This document shows positions 11,866 to 22,193 of a stretch of 64,000 bases of DNA, in pieces. The notes beneath the pieces were generated by a model. The model made no database searches. It was not told the DNA's origin and worked only from the letters and a program-made list of their open reading frames with translations. The position numbers and the translations under genes were made by a program. The stretch spans positions 131,909,384 through 131,973,383 of the forward strand of contig NC_091250.1 of the NCBI RefSeq assembly GCF_042477335.2, in the 5' to 3' direction. The first letter of the stretch is position 1, and each line of letters starts with the position of its first letter. The DNA comes from Ovis canadensis. Its lineage: Eukaryota > Chordata > Mammalia > Artiodactyla > Bovidae.

Positions 11866-12242
11866 CACCATAGACTGGGGCTTTAACCAACAGAAATTGT
11901 CTACTGTCCTGGAGGCCCGAAGTCCAAGATGAGGATGTTAGCAGGGCTGGGTCCTTCCTGCCATCGTGAGGACTTGCTCGGGCCTCCGGCCTCACCCGTG
12001 GATGGCCGTCTCCCCCTTGCTTCTCTTCACATCACCTTCCTCCCATGTGTGTCTCTGTGAGCATGACTTCCCTTCTTACGGGAACACAGTCATATTGGAT
12101 CAGGGCCTACTGCGACGATCTCATCTTAATGTGACCCCCTCTCCGAAGACCCTCTTTCCAAATCAGGTCACATTCTGAGGTCCTGGGGGTTCGGACTCCA
12201 GTCTATGAACCTGGGGAGGACACAATCCAACCTGTAACCCTG
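11866..12242 (-). mobile_element. MaLR (MLT1) LTR
   Basis: Read on the minus strand it runs from a GGATTGTGTCCTCCCCAGGT start through CTCAGAATGTGACCTGATTT, a TTAAGATGAGATCG block and CCAATATGACTG, to a 3' end with GACAATTTCTGTTGGTT. This order matches MLT1 LTRs. Confidence 0.75.
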
Positions 12243-13596
12243 AGGTCATCCCAGAAGAGGGAGCCAGGGAAACCAGCAGCCCAATCTCACGCTCCCCTCT
12301 CCCCTGATCTCCTGCTGGGCTCCCCCCACCCGAGGGCACAGGAGCCCACTGATGCAGCCCGTCGGGGTCAGCGGACGGGGCACAGCGCAACGTGGGGAGG
12401 AAGTCCGGAGCAGCCCACAGAAGGTAGCTGGCTCCCTCCCTGACTCAGCACAGCTCGCTCCAAGAATGCAAGTCCGATAGTCGTCGGACTATCTACAGAC
12501 GCACATCACCTCTTTAACGGCTCCACACTCCACACCCGCAGGGAACAGGGTTGGGGAGAGCTCACACCAAGCAAAGGTCTGGGGGCACTGAAGCCACAGC
12601 ATTCCTGGAGGCCGAGAACGGGCGGTCAGAGGCCCCAGGCCCACCAGTGGGAGCTGCTGTGCCTTCCGGGGGCCGGGGTGCCAGCACCGGCCTCTACCAC
12701 CCCAGCTGTGGCCCACACGAGTTCCAGCCCACTGAAGGCTCTAAGCCCCACCCACACGCTGGGGCAGCAGCACCCACTGTGGTCACCTCTATTCCTCCGG
12801 CTTTGCCAGGGGGCCAGGCGCCATCCTGGTAATGTCTGATCTTGTCCCGACAACTCTGTTCCCTGCCCTCCCAGCCTCCCCAGCAGCTGGGTGTGGCCAC
12901 GAGACCCTATTCGGGCAGACAGAGCGAAACACAAAATCTGCTGGAGGAGGGGTCCCTGCGGAAACCCGTCCTCTCCTGATAAAGGGGCTGTGGCTGACCC
13001 CTGGACTTCCCGCTATGGGAGCGAAGCAAAGGTCTCCAGCCCCATCAGTCAGGTCTGAACGCCGTCCTGACTGAGACGGGGCAGAGAGGGGAGGGGTCTG
13101 TGCCTACCTGTGTGTGTGACGACGGGGAGGAACTGGAAAGGACCTCCCCAGGCCTCCACCAGGCCTCCTAGTACGTCAAAAGGCTGAGTGGAGGGGGCGG
13201 GGCAGCACGGGACAGAATGTTCTAGGCAGTAGTAGGAGCAGGGCGAGCAAGGGGCCTGCTCAGTTTCATGAACACAGGGAGGCCGGGGTGGCCGGAGTTT
13301 GGGGGGCAGGGCAGGGCAGAGGAGGGTCTGAGAGCAGTCTGGCTGGGAAGAAGGTCCCAGCCGCATCTCTTGGCCTGAGTCTACAGGCCTTGGGGCCAGA
13401 CCCCTCCCGGTGGGGTCGCAGGCTCCCTTCTCCACTGCGAAAGGGCAGCTGGGGGCTGGCTCGGGGGGACCCCAGCCCCGAGGGCCCGTCATCCACAAAG
13501 CTGGGTGGGGGGTCATGGCCTGGGAGGAAAGGCAGGGCTGGGGGGCTTGGGCAGAGGGGCCGGCAGTGTGTGTGTATGGGGGGTCTTGGAAACATC

Positions 13597-13602
13597 TTTA
13601 TT
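13597..13602 (-). terminator. HGFAC: HGFAC poly(A) signal AATAAA
   Basis: TTTATT on the plus strand gives AATAAA on the coding strand, 51 bases after the HGFAC stop codon. Cleavage is expected about 15-25 bases further left, near 13575-13585. A very short 3' UTR of about 70 bases follows. Confidence 0.85.
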
Positions 13603-13652
13603 GGCAGCAAGGAGGGAAGAGCAGGACACAAGGCCCCGGGGTAGAGGGGGGC

Positions 13653-13835
13653 TCAGGAGGGATTCGTGGGTCGCTTGTGGGGGCGAATCCGGTCGTTGAT
13701 CCAGTCCACGTAGTTGGCCACGCGGGTGTAGACGCCAGGCTTGTTGAGCCTCCCACAACCGTCGCCCCAGCTGATGATGCCGTACAGGTAGGCCACGCCG
13801 TTCTTCTCGCAGGCCAGTGGCCCGCCTGAGTCCCC
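13653..13835 (-). CDS. HGFAC: HGFAC exon 14 (catalytic Ser, stop)
   Basis: It begins [20 protein letters not shown] and ends [12 protein letters not shown] before TGA at 13653-13655. It carries the catalytic serine. Confidence 0.97.
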   Translation of the reverse strand, partial: GDSGGPLACEKNGVAYLYGIISWGDGCGRLNKPGVYTRVANYVDWINDRIRPHKRPTNPS

Positions 13836-16800
13836 CTGTGCAGAGCGGCCCGTTAGGGCCTGAGACCCACCCAGAAACCGCCCACTCCCCCTCACCCCAG
13901 CCTCCCGCACCCCAACCCTCAAAGTGCCTCCGCAGGGGTCCAGAGCTGCCTTGGGATGCAGATTCTCAAGGTGGACCCCTTTCGGCTCCAAGCTCCGGGT
14001 CGGCGGGCTGTCCAGGCTAACCTGGCAGGCGTCCGACCTGCAGTCGAAGTAGCCGGCACACAGCATGTTGGGACTGATGTCGGCCCCATACACCTCAGGG
14101 CTGCTGCACTTATGGTCCGCGACCAAGGGGACCAGTGCCTCCCGAAGCGAAGGGGAGTAGCCGCTCACGTCTGCAGGCCGACACGGGGTGTGGGGGTGCT
14201 CAGGCTGGGTTGGGCCACCGCTCCTGGGGGCATGGCCCTGGCCCCCTGCCCGAACTCACTCTCATCCTGATGGCCCCAGCCCGCTATCTGGCACTTGTGT
14301 CCCGCGGGGAAGGGGCTGCTGGGCTCGGGCAGGCAGATGGGCTGGACGAACTGGGAGCGGACGGCGCAGCGCTCCCCTTTCTTCTCCAGCCGGATCAGGA
14401 CTGGGTGGGAGAGAGGTCGGAGGTCAGCCTGCCGCGCGGGGGCCGTGACAGCCGAAGGTAGCCACGGAGTCACACGGGTACAGCCCGAGTCACACGGGTA
14501 CAGCCCGCGGGCCGTGCGGCTGTGTCCTGGGAGGCCCCAGAGGGAACTGCAGACAACCTTCCCCCTCCTCCTCCCCTTCTCCCTCCCTCCGCCCTCCCCC
14601 AGCCCCCATCTCTCCCATCCCTCCTGGAAGAGTCTGAGGACTCCCCCAGGCCAGCCTGGTGCGGCTCCCCGCACACGCCCCGGGCGGAGCCTCACCGAGG
14701 TCGTGGTCACTGGGGTTGAACACCGAGTACAGCGGGTACGGGATGTACTTCTCGATGCCAAATGTCTGTGTCACGTCCGTGGTGCGGTTGAAGAAGTGCT
14801 GGCCCAAAACCACGGAGACGCTCTCCCTGGGGGGGCTGTGCAGCAGGGGGCTGGTGGCTTCACGACCCTCGACCCTGAGGCCGGCTCGCCCCTCCTCCGA
14901 CACTGTGCAGGGCCCCCGCCCCCAAACCCTGGGGAGACCTGAGCAGGGGTGCAGCGGGCTGTAGTGTGGTGGGGCGTGGCGAGCTACGGCCACACCCACA
15001 GTCCTGGCAGCACCACCTCTAAGAAGGCCCGAGTGAGCCGGGGGCCTCTCATGTGTCCAGGTGGGCTTGGTGCTGAATGGGGCCCAAGTTGGTGCAGGTC
15101 CAGGCTGGGGCACGGTTCTGCCCGGGGCCCCTGGCCTGGAAGCAGTGCTTCCTATGAAGTCACCCAGGGGTCCAGGAGCCTGAGCACTCCTCTCACCCGC
15201 TGGCCCCCATCACACCTGCCCATGAACACCCTGCTGCAGCCACCTGCCTGGCCCAGGCCTGGGACCACTGCTCTGGGCCCCCACCCGCAGAGGGTGGGTA
15301 CCTTCACCCGGCTGGGCCCCTCCCCTAATGTAAGGAGAGATGCTGGCTCCCGTCCTCCAGTGTGTTAACCACCCCCACCCCACTGCGTACAGGGGAGGCT
15401 CCAGGGGGCGTTCCACAGGTCCAGCGGGGAAGGGAGCAGCCCAGGCCACAAGCACTCAGCACAGGGCTGGTGCCAACTGCACACCCCCGCGGTGTAGTCC
15501 TTAGGGTGACTGGGGGGGGGGTGCTCATTTCGGACTCTCACGCAGCCAGACCCCAGCATGCCACAAGCCCCTGACCCCTGGGATGACACTGGACCCTTCC
15601 CCCCGCCCCGAGAGAGCCCCTTCCCCTCAAGGCAGAGAATTTAGGAGCAGTGGATGGGCAGGCTTCTCCCGGCTCTGAGCTCGCTGCTCTTACCCCTGGG
15701 TTGTGGTCGTGGGCCTCACACCCTTGACCCCGACCCCGGACGCCAGCCCAGCCATCCTCGCCGGGGCCCTACATGGGGCCACCTGCTCCTTCTGGGCAGA
15801 GGCGGGGCCGGAAGGGGCGGGGCCTCAGGGCCGACCACGCCCACCGCCCACCGCGCAGGCGCGCCACCCCGCCACGCCCCGTCCCGCCACGCCCACCGTC
15901 CTGCTGCGCAGGCGCGCCGCCCCGCCACGCCCCGCCACGCCCCGCCGCGCCCCAAGCTCCAGACCAGGGAGCTCCCGGGAGAGGACCGGCCACCGGGACA
16001 GACTGGGAACCGCGCCCCGGGGCAGGAGCGCGGCGGCTCCCGCAGTCTCCCGGCCCAGCACCGAGCTGAGCGCGGAGCCCCACCTGAGTCAGAGGGGCTA
16101 CGGGGAGCGGAGGGACCGAAGGACGGGGCTTACACGGGTAAGGCGGGGACCCGCGGGTGATGCTTAGGAGCAGCGGGCGTGTGCGCGGATGGCTGGCGGT
16201 GGAGCCGGGACGCCGCGTGTAGGGCCGGGCGGGCGGGCGGGCGGAAAGGTGGATGGTTGGAGGCGGGACACCGGGATGGATCGTGGACACTGGGCCCCAG
16301 GGCCGCTCACCTGTTAGAGAAGCAGTGGGCGGCAGACACCACCCAGCAGGTGTGGACGAGGCTCCCCGCACAGAAGTTGTTCCCGATGTAGATGGCGGCC
16401 AGCCAGGGATGGGAGCCGGGCAGCGAGGAGGAGCCGCCGATAATGCGGGGCCGCAGGAAGGTCCTCTTCTTGTGCCTCTTGCCGCAGGTCTGGCGTCCAG
16501 CTGGTCCAGCGGCTTCGGGCCCAGACAGGGTCATCAGGGCCTCGGTGGGCGGGGGCTGAATCCTGGCAAGGGATTCTGTGGACACAGATCACTGGATCAC
16601 GCCGCAGGTCCTGGCTGTGTCCAGGATTCTCTAGGCCTCCAGTGGTTCACCTGCCTCCAGCCCCAGCCTAGGCAGCTCCTCTGAAAGAAGAGCCGTGCTC
16701 AGGCCCAGCTCTGCCCTTGGAGGGGTGGGCACAGGACTTACTCTGAGCCTGTTTTTCTCATCTGCAGGATGAGAACTGTGCCTGATCACAGGCTTTGCAG

Positions 16801-19800
16801 AGCCAAGGTGGCCCAGCAGGCCTGGCAGGGGTTCCTGTCCCTTCCAGCAGCCTGGGACCCCAGAGCCAACCCTGGATGGGTCAGAGAGCCCTGGGGCAAT
16901 GGGGCCAGAGGGCAGGCTGGCCTCTTGGAACCGCCTACCCTACAGGGGCTGACCTCAGGGACACCCAGCTATCCGTGTCCGTGGGGACCGTCCGGGCACA
17001 GTGCAGAATGCCTGGGCCCCCTGACCTCTGGTGCTGACCCACTGCGTGGCCTTGGTCCAGCCCTGCTGTGGTTAGCCTCAGTCTCCCCATCTCTCAGATG
17101 TGCCTGTGGTCCTCTGGGGAGAGGTGGCCGGGCATGGGGGTAGAGTGAGGAGGCCCCAGTGGGGGTGGGGCCAGCCCGGTGCCCACCCTGCTCCTCCCGA
17201 GACCACCTCCAGCTGCGCGCACCGCAGGCCGCCAGGCGGCAGTACTCCCAGGAGAGGGCGCTGTCCTTCACCACGTAGCACCAGGGCCTCTCGTCCTTGT
17301 CTGGGTTCCTGGTGGACAGGGACAAGTGGGTGGGCGGGGGTCAGAGCCCCTTAGAGGCAAGGGGGGAAGATGGGGATGCCTGCTGGGGGGGGGGGGTCCT
17401 GACTCCCCCCCACCCCCAGCAGCCTCTGCTCCTGCAGGCTCCGCTCCCTGGGCGGCCTCCGGAGCAGAGGGGTCAGGGCCATGGGGACAGTGCTGACCGG
17501 CAGTAGGCATGGGGGCCCAGGCCCAGGAGGGCTGCGGCACCCACGGAGTCCACGTGCAACTCCTGGTAGAGCAGGTCGGAGTTCCAGGGCAGGCATCCGA
17601 GGCCTGAGGCCGCCGTGCTGGCCACGCCTCGGTACTCGGTGCCGGTCCCCACGAAGCAGCGCTGGGCAGGCACTGTGGGCGGCGGGAGTGCTGTGAGCCT
17701 GGGCCGTGGCCGTGGGGCCCACACCGCTCCAGGCTGGGTGACTCACCAATGTTGCAGAGCCGCCCGGCGTAGCCTGGGGGGCAGGCGCAGACGGTGGTCC
17801 CGGTGGCCACGATCAGGTGGCAGGAACCGCCGTTCAGGCAGGGGCTGCTCAGACAAGCTGGGGGGAGCACTTGGGAGCTAGGCCTCGGCCCCGAGCCAGG
17901 GGCGGGGGTGGGGTGTCTAGGCCTGGTTCCCGCCCCAGTGCCCCTCTCTGGTGGCCCTTCCCAGAGCGCAGGCTCAGTGACGTGGCCCGCCCCGCCGGGC
18001 CGCACCCTTGAGTACCTGTGTGGCGGGTCCCCTCACAGTGGACCTGGCCCCCCGAGCACTCGCACTGTTCCACGCGGCCCTGGTGCACGTGGGCCCAACG
18101 ATCGCCCGGCTCCAGGTACTCGTAGCGGCTCTCATCAAAGCACTTTGCTGGGGCGGGGGGTGGGAGGGGCGGGGGGGCCGGGAGGGGGCACAGTGAGCCG
18201 CTGCTCCCGCCTGTGGCCAGCGCCCTGCCGCCCCGCCACCCCACTCACCTGTGCCGCAGTCCTGGCCGGTGAAGGCCTCAGGGCAGGTGCAGTGGTGTGA
18301 CTCGGGGTCCTGTGTGCTGGAGCATGAGCCTCCGTGGAGGCAGGGGCCAGAGGCACAGGGGTCCCGGGGGGCTGGGCACACACGCAAGGGAGGGGGCTGT
18401 CTCAGAGTCCCGCAGGCTTTGGGCCCCCACCCGCACCGTGATACTCCCTGCTTGCCAAGGGCCTGCCGCCTTCAAGATGCCCCTTCTAAGGCTCCTCGGG
18501 GCATGTGTGCCCTGCAGGCCTCTGCCCTCCCCACTCCACCCCTGCCCAGCTCTCAAAGCCTGGGCAGGCAGGCCTCTGGCTCCGCATCCAACACCCCAAG
18601 AGCCGGACCCCAACAAGCAGCACGCTGGCCCTGGAGCGCCCTGCACGGGGACCTGCGGGGCCCAGCCTGACCAGCAGGGGGCGGCGAGGCCCCAGCAATA
18701 GCCAGAGCAGCTCTGTGGCCCCCAGAGAGGGCGGGACCCTGCCTTGTGGGTGGGCGGGTGTTCCCCACTCCTGCAGGCCCCAGGCCTGCAGTAGGATGAG
18801 CCGCAGACAGGACAGGAGCCCCTACCCCAGCTCAGCTCCGACTCCCCACAGGAGATCACGCCCACCCCCGGCTTCAGACCCCAGGCACCCACCTGGGCCC
18901 CCCTGGGGAGCGGGGTCCTGCACACAGTAGCCCCAGGCCCTGTCCCGGTCGTAGTTGTGAGTCGTGGCACACCTGGGGGTGAGGCGGGTGCTGATGGGGG
19001 AGGGCACCCAGAGACCAGCTCGTCCCGACCCCGACTCAGGCTGGCTGGCTGGCCGCTCTGGAGCGCTCTCCCGCTCAGGCCCTCATTCGTTCACTCCACC
19101 TGCTGCGTGCTGGGCTCAGGCCGGAGTCGGGAGGGCAGAGGGCGGGAGGGCCTCCAGGGTGGACTCGGGGGCGCGGGGACCGGGACCCACCACTTCCTGT
19201 GGGCGCTTCCCTCTGCAGTGCAAGAGTGCAGCATGCGGCCGCCGTAGCGGAATGGGAACCTGCAGGGCTGCCCGGCCTCGGTGAGCACTGCTGGGGGGGG
19301 GAACATGGGGGTCAACAGCTCCTGCGCCGGACACCTCCCTACCCCCATCACCCACCCCACTCCACCCCCCGGGGCTGTGGTGGTCCCCCCAGACCCCCGT
19401 CTGGCGTCTGGGGGTCACCCGCCGCCTCCTCCAAGAAGCCCTCCTAACGCACCTGTGCCCCCAGGGCCGTTGGAGGGGGCTCCCCAGGGCAGGGGGGTGA
19501 GCCCTCCACCAGGGGGCCCCTCTGTCTGGGATGCTCCCACGGCTGCAGTGCTGGGGGTCACTGAGGTTACAGGGGTCACAGGAGTCACTGTGGCGTTGTG
19601 TCCTGGGGGCTCCCCTTGGCTCTGGGAAGGGCCGAGAGGGCTGTGATGGGGGGTGTGGGGCGGGCCCCTCACACGAGGACCTGCCTCAATTTGCATGTCA
19701 GCGTCCTCAGGCCTTGGAGTGGGGACCAGGGGACACCGGCCTCAGCTAAATACTGTCCCCTCCCCATCCGCCCAGTCCAAGGAGCCAGGACACCAGCATC

Positions 19801-20234
19801 ACTGCCACCCAGGCTTGAATCCTGGGGTTGGGGTCAGACGAGAGCAGCTGTGTGGCTTTCAGAGCCCCCCATAACCTCAGACACGTGGACCCAACAGGCC
19901 CAGAGGGCAGGGACCAGCCCCTGAGCCCCCAGGCGGGGGACCAGCAAGTTGGAGCCCCCGGCCTCCTGTCCCCCAGGCCCACCCAACACGCCCACCTCGG
20001 CACCGAAGGTCCACTTTCCCCATGGTGGGCCCCTCACCCCGTCCACACCCAGCCTTGACCTCACCCTAGGACCCAGAGTGGGCCCGGGGGAGCCTGTGGT
20101 CACAGAGCTTTGGGGTCAGCGCTCACCCTGGCAGCCTGGGGCTGTGCCCCGTGAGGCAGCAGCAGCAGCAGCAGCAACAGCAGGGCTGGCCTGGGCGGGG
20201 GGCAGGGGCTGGCGACCCAGGCCCAGCACCCCAT
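13653..20234 (-). CDS. HGFAC: HGFAC, hepatocyte growth factor activator (14 exons, 653 aa)
   Basis: HGFAC is a secreted trypsin-like serine protease, made mainly in liver, that cleaves single-chain pro-HGF to active HGF. All coding exons are present and join in phase to 653 residues (human is about 655). Order of parts: signal peptide with a nine-leucine core (1-30); variable Ser/Thr/Pro-rich segment (37-95) with an NAT glycosylation site; fibronectin type II (about 101-142); EGF-like 1 (about 156-193); fibronectin type I (about 196-236); EGF-like 2 (about 239-275); kringle (about 281-362); and the protease domain. Activation cleavage should fall after Arg405 in RTFLRPR before IIGG. The catalytic triad is His445 (SAAHCF), Asp495 (SDHDLV) and Ser596 (GDSGGP). 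The stop is at 13653-13655. No frameshift or missing key residue is seen, so the gene looks functional. Confidence 0.98.
14022..14170 (-). CDS. HGFAC: HGFAC exon 13
   Basis: It encodes [20 protein letters not shown] through [13 protein letters not shown]. The primary-specificity aspartate of a trypsin-like pocket is the D in SDACQ. It ends in phase 0 before GTTAGC. Confidence 0.97.
14260..14400 (-). CDS. HGFAC: HGFAC exon 12
   Basis: It encodes [20 protein letters not shown] through [11 protein letters not shown]. The acceptor is CCCACCCAG before TCCTG and the donor GTGAGT. Confidence 0.97.
14696..14835 (-). CDS. HGFAC: HGFAC exon 11 (catalytic Asp)
   Basis: It encodes [20 protein letters not shown] through FNPSDHDL, including an NRT glycosylation site and the catalytic aspartate. 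The donor is GTGAGG. Confidence 0.97.
14836..16310 (-). other. HGFAC: HGFAC intron 10 with internal CpG island
   Basis: No exon was seen in this 1.5 kb intron. The part from about 15790 to 16240 is unusually rich in CpG, with repeated CGCCACGCCC and GCAGGCGCGCC motifs, in contrast to the rest of the gene. Confidence 0.7.
16311..16575 (-). CDS. HGFAC: HGFAC exon 10 (activation site and catalytic His)
   Basis: It encodes the linker, the furin-like basic stretch GKRHKKR, the activation site LRPR before IIGGSSS, and the catalytic histidine in WVVSAAHCF. The acceptor is CTGTGTCCACAG and the donor GTGAGC. Confidence 0.97.
17223..17308 (-). CDS. HGFAC: HGFAC exon 9 (kringle, second part)
   Basis: It encodes [20 protein letters not shown] and EYCRLAAC, which closes the kringle. 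The donor is GTGCGC at 17217-17222. Confidence 0.96.
17498..17672 (-). CDS. HGFAC: HGFAC exon 8 (kringle, first part)
   Basis: It encodes [16 protein letters not shown] through LGLGPHAYC. It ends two bases into an arginine codon before GTCAGC. Confidence 0.96.
17747..17857 (-). CDS. HGFAC: HGFAC exon 7 (EGF-like 2)
   Basis: It encodes [20 protein letters not shown] and [14 protein letters not shown]. It runs from a CCCCCCAG acceptor to a GTGAGT donor. Confidence 0.96.
18016..18147 (-). CDS. HGFAC: HGFAC exon 6 (fibronectin type I)
   Basis: It encodes [20 protein letters not shown] through [17 protein letters not shown], with the four FN1 cysteines. The donor is GTACTC. Confidence 0.96.
18249..18371 (-). 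CDS. HGFAC: HGFAC exon 5 (EGF-like 1)
   Basis: It encodes [20 protein letters not shown] and [13 protein letters not shown], an EGF-like domain. It runs from the GTGCCCAG acceptor to the GTGAGT donor, with phase 1 at both ends. Confidence 0.96.
18671..18685 (+). promoter_or_regulatory. CTCF-like site in HGFAC intron 4
   Basis: CCAGCAGGGGGCGGC matches the published CTCF core pattern (CCA, C or G, pyrimidine, AG, purine, K, GGC) without mismatch. Binding is inference from the motif only. Confidence 0.4.
18893..18972 (-). CDS. HGFAC: HGFAC exon 4 (FN2 domain, second part)
   Basis: It encodes [19 protein letters not shown]. The acceptor CCCCCAG is before 18972 and the donor GTGGGT at 18887-18892. 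Confidence 0.95.
19191..19290 (-). CDS. HGFAC: HGFAC exon 3 (FN2 domain, first part; NAGNAG acceptor)
   Basis: It encodes [20 protein letters not shown] and onward to SAHRKW. The acceptor reads CCCAGCAG, so the exon may start at 19290 or 19287, adding or dropping one alanine codon. The donor GTGGGT is at 19185-19190. Confidence 0.94.
19453..19621 (-). CDS. HGFAC: HGFAC exon 2 (variable Thr/Pro/Gly segment)
   Basis: It starts AGC CAA GGG after a CCTTCCCAG acceptor and ends before GTGCGT. The translation is rich in T, V, P and G ([18 protein letters not shown]), the poorly conserved spacer between signal peptide and FN2 domain. It leaves one base over. Confidence 0.92.
20127..20234 (-). CDS. 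HGFAC: HGFAC exon 1 (signal peptide)
   Basis: Thirty-six codons from ATG at 20232-20234 (MGCWAWVAS...). The hydrophobic core is nine leucines coded mostly by a CTG run. The GTGAGC donor is at 20121-20126 and the exon ends in phase 0. Confidence 0.95.
20146..20173. repeat. HGFAC: CAG/CTG microsatellite in HGFAC exon 1
   Basis: Plus-strand GCAGCAGCAGCAGCAGCAGC with one CAA interruption encodes, on the minus strand, the leucine run of the signal peptide. Repeat length changes would alter the length of the hydrophobic core in frame. Confidence 0.9.
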
Positions 20235-21950
20235 GGCTCCTCCTGGGCTGGCGTGAGGAGCAGCGGGACGCGGGAGCAGGGTGAGGGTCAAGGCCGCCGG
20301 CAAATGATTAACCCTGGCTGCCTCCCGTGCCAGGAGGCCCGCACGTCTGCCGTATCTGCCGCCCGGCTCACCCTGCCTGGGCCAGCAGTCCCCTCTTGCC
20401 TCCGCCATGCTCTTCCTGGACCTGACCGCGTCCTCCAGGCTCAGCATAGACGCCTCCTCCAGGAAGTCTTCCAGGATGACGTGGAAGGAAGAGGCCTGGA
20501 CCCCCCAACCCCAGCTTCCGGTCCCCACCCAGCCAGAGGGCTGGCCACTGTGTACTTATGAGCTGTACCAGCCAGAGCAGCTGTATGTGCTGGGCCCTTT
20601 GGCACGGCCCCATGGCAGGCAGGAGGCCAGGCGCAGGGGAGCGTATGCGCACTGGGGTGGGAGTTAAGGACAAGGCCCCGGACAGGGACCTCCGCCGCCC
20701 TCCACAGTGTTTCCATCTGTCCCCTCCCAAGGTGAGCCTGGGATGGGGCCCCCGTGCAAAGGGAGCAGGGAGGAGGCCTCCCCCCAGCCCCCTGCCCCCC
20801 ACAGCTCCTGGACCCACAGGGACGCCGCCTCAGGAAGCCCAGGACCAGGACCACCCGCGCCGTCCTGCCTCCCCCATCCCGAGCCCCTGGCCAGGCATCT
20901 GGGCCCACTGAGACCCAGCTTGGGGCCCTGCCCTGGTCTGGGGGCACTTCGCTCCCTGACCCATGAACGGGGATGGGGTGTTGCCCCCCAGACATGGAGT
21001 CGTTGCGCCAGGCGGCCTGTGGCTTGTGACTGCAGCCGTGAGCAGAGCTGCTCGGGGACCCTCTTCGTCAGTTTGAGAGGGTCACGGAGGCCAGGGGGCC
21101 CCGATCCCTGTGAGCCGGCTCAGCTGCCAACACGGGGTGGAGGGAAGGGCTGGCCCAGGGTGGGGTTGGCCTGGCGCTGCAGCCGCCTTGCTGGGCACCC
21201 CAGATCGCCCTCTCTGGGCCCTCATTTGCCCTCTGTGCAGACAGGAAGCGCAGAAACGGGGGGCACCCAGCTTGGATGTGGTAGGTGCTGGGCCCTCTTC
21301 ATGTGGGTGCCCTTGGGCTCAGCTCAGGGCACAGCCCCGTGGCCCCGGGGGCACTGAGGCTTAGGGCCCTTCTGCAAGCCTGGAGGGCGTCTCTGTGGGC
21401 AGGGCTTCCCACACGGGCTCCGTCCACCTAGGACCTGGGCCCGTGTCACCATCTCTGCCTCCCTCCACCCCGTGCCCTGCCCCCGGGCCTGGCTGCCACT
21501 CCCACCCCTCCGGACCCCTGCCTCAGGGCCTTGGCACAGGCTGCCACCTTTTCCCAGGCTTTCTTGGGCAGGCAGGGCTCCCCCGACACAGTCACTGCAC
21601 AGACTGGCCTTGCCAGACCACTTGTCTGAATGAGGCCAGGGTCAGGGTGGCCTGAGGGGTCCCCAGGCAGAGCGCCACCCCCATTGGTGGCCGCCCTGAG
21701 GGGACGACCCTGCGGGGCCCCTGGCAGGTGGTGTGAAGCAGACAAGACATGGCCTGGACGGGGCAGGACCTCAGCCAGCCGCCCACACGCTGGGCCCGCA
21801 CCCCCTTCTGGTCAGCCTTGTCTCCCTGCCCGCCTCTGACCTCACCCCCTTGAGCTGGCCCCCCGTGACATACAGGGGCCACAGCTCCCTGGGGGAGGGC
21901 CTGTGCCCCAGGACCCAGCACGAGGCCGACAGTCGGGTCCGCTCTGACAC
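20235..21950. other. HGFAC upstream / RGS12 downstream spacer
   Basis: About 1.7 kb separates the HGFAC start codon from the RGS12 poly(A) signal. It must hold the HGFAC promoter and 5' UTR. No TATA box or exon was identified with confidence, and no repeats were recognised. Confidence 0.6.
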
Positions 21951-21956
21951 TTTATT
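21951..21956 (-). terminator. RGS12: RGS12 distal poly(A) signal AATAAA
   Basis: TTTATT on the plus strand lies 238 bases past the stop codon of the last RGS12 exon, fitting a short 3' UTR for the long isoform. Confidence 0.8.
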
Positions 21957-22193
21957 GTGGGAAGGCTGGGCGCCAAGCAGCAGGGGCAGGGCCACCAGCC
22001 CTCTGAGCCGGCCCTGGTGGGCATCTGAGGCCAGGCCGCCGGGGGGTGGCTGACCTGGCCTGTCCGAGGCCCCCGAGGGGCTCAGCTGCCCTCCCTCAAG
22101 ACCACTGCTCTCCACGCGTGTGTGTCCCGGCCGGCAGCCCGGGTGCAGGGTCCGCAGAGTTGGCCGGCAGGGACGGGCCAGCGGGCGGCAGCC

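Larger units (their letters stand above)
6031..13575. other. intergenic region between HGFAC 3' end and DOK7 5' end
   Basis: No exon-like open frame with splice sites was recognised on either strand. The left part (6031-7600) is unique GC-rich sequence. From 7600 rightwards the region is largely transposable elements (MaLR LTRs, Bov-tA, BovB, CHR and L1 fragments), listed separately. From 12243 to 13575 I see no recognisable element. Confidence 0.7.

Noticed and set aside
15703-16167. Overlapping Arg/Pro-rich open frames in HGFAC intron 10
   Set aside because: They follow from the CpG island's composition; open on both strands and in several frames.
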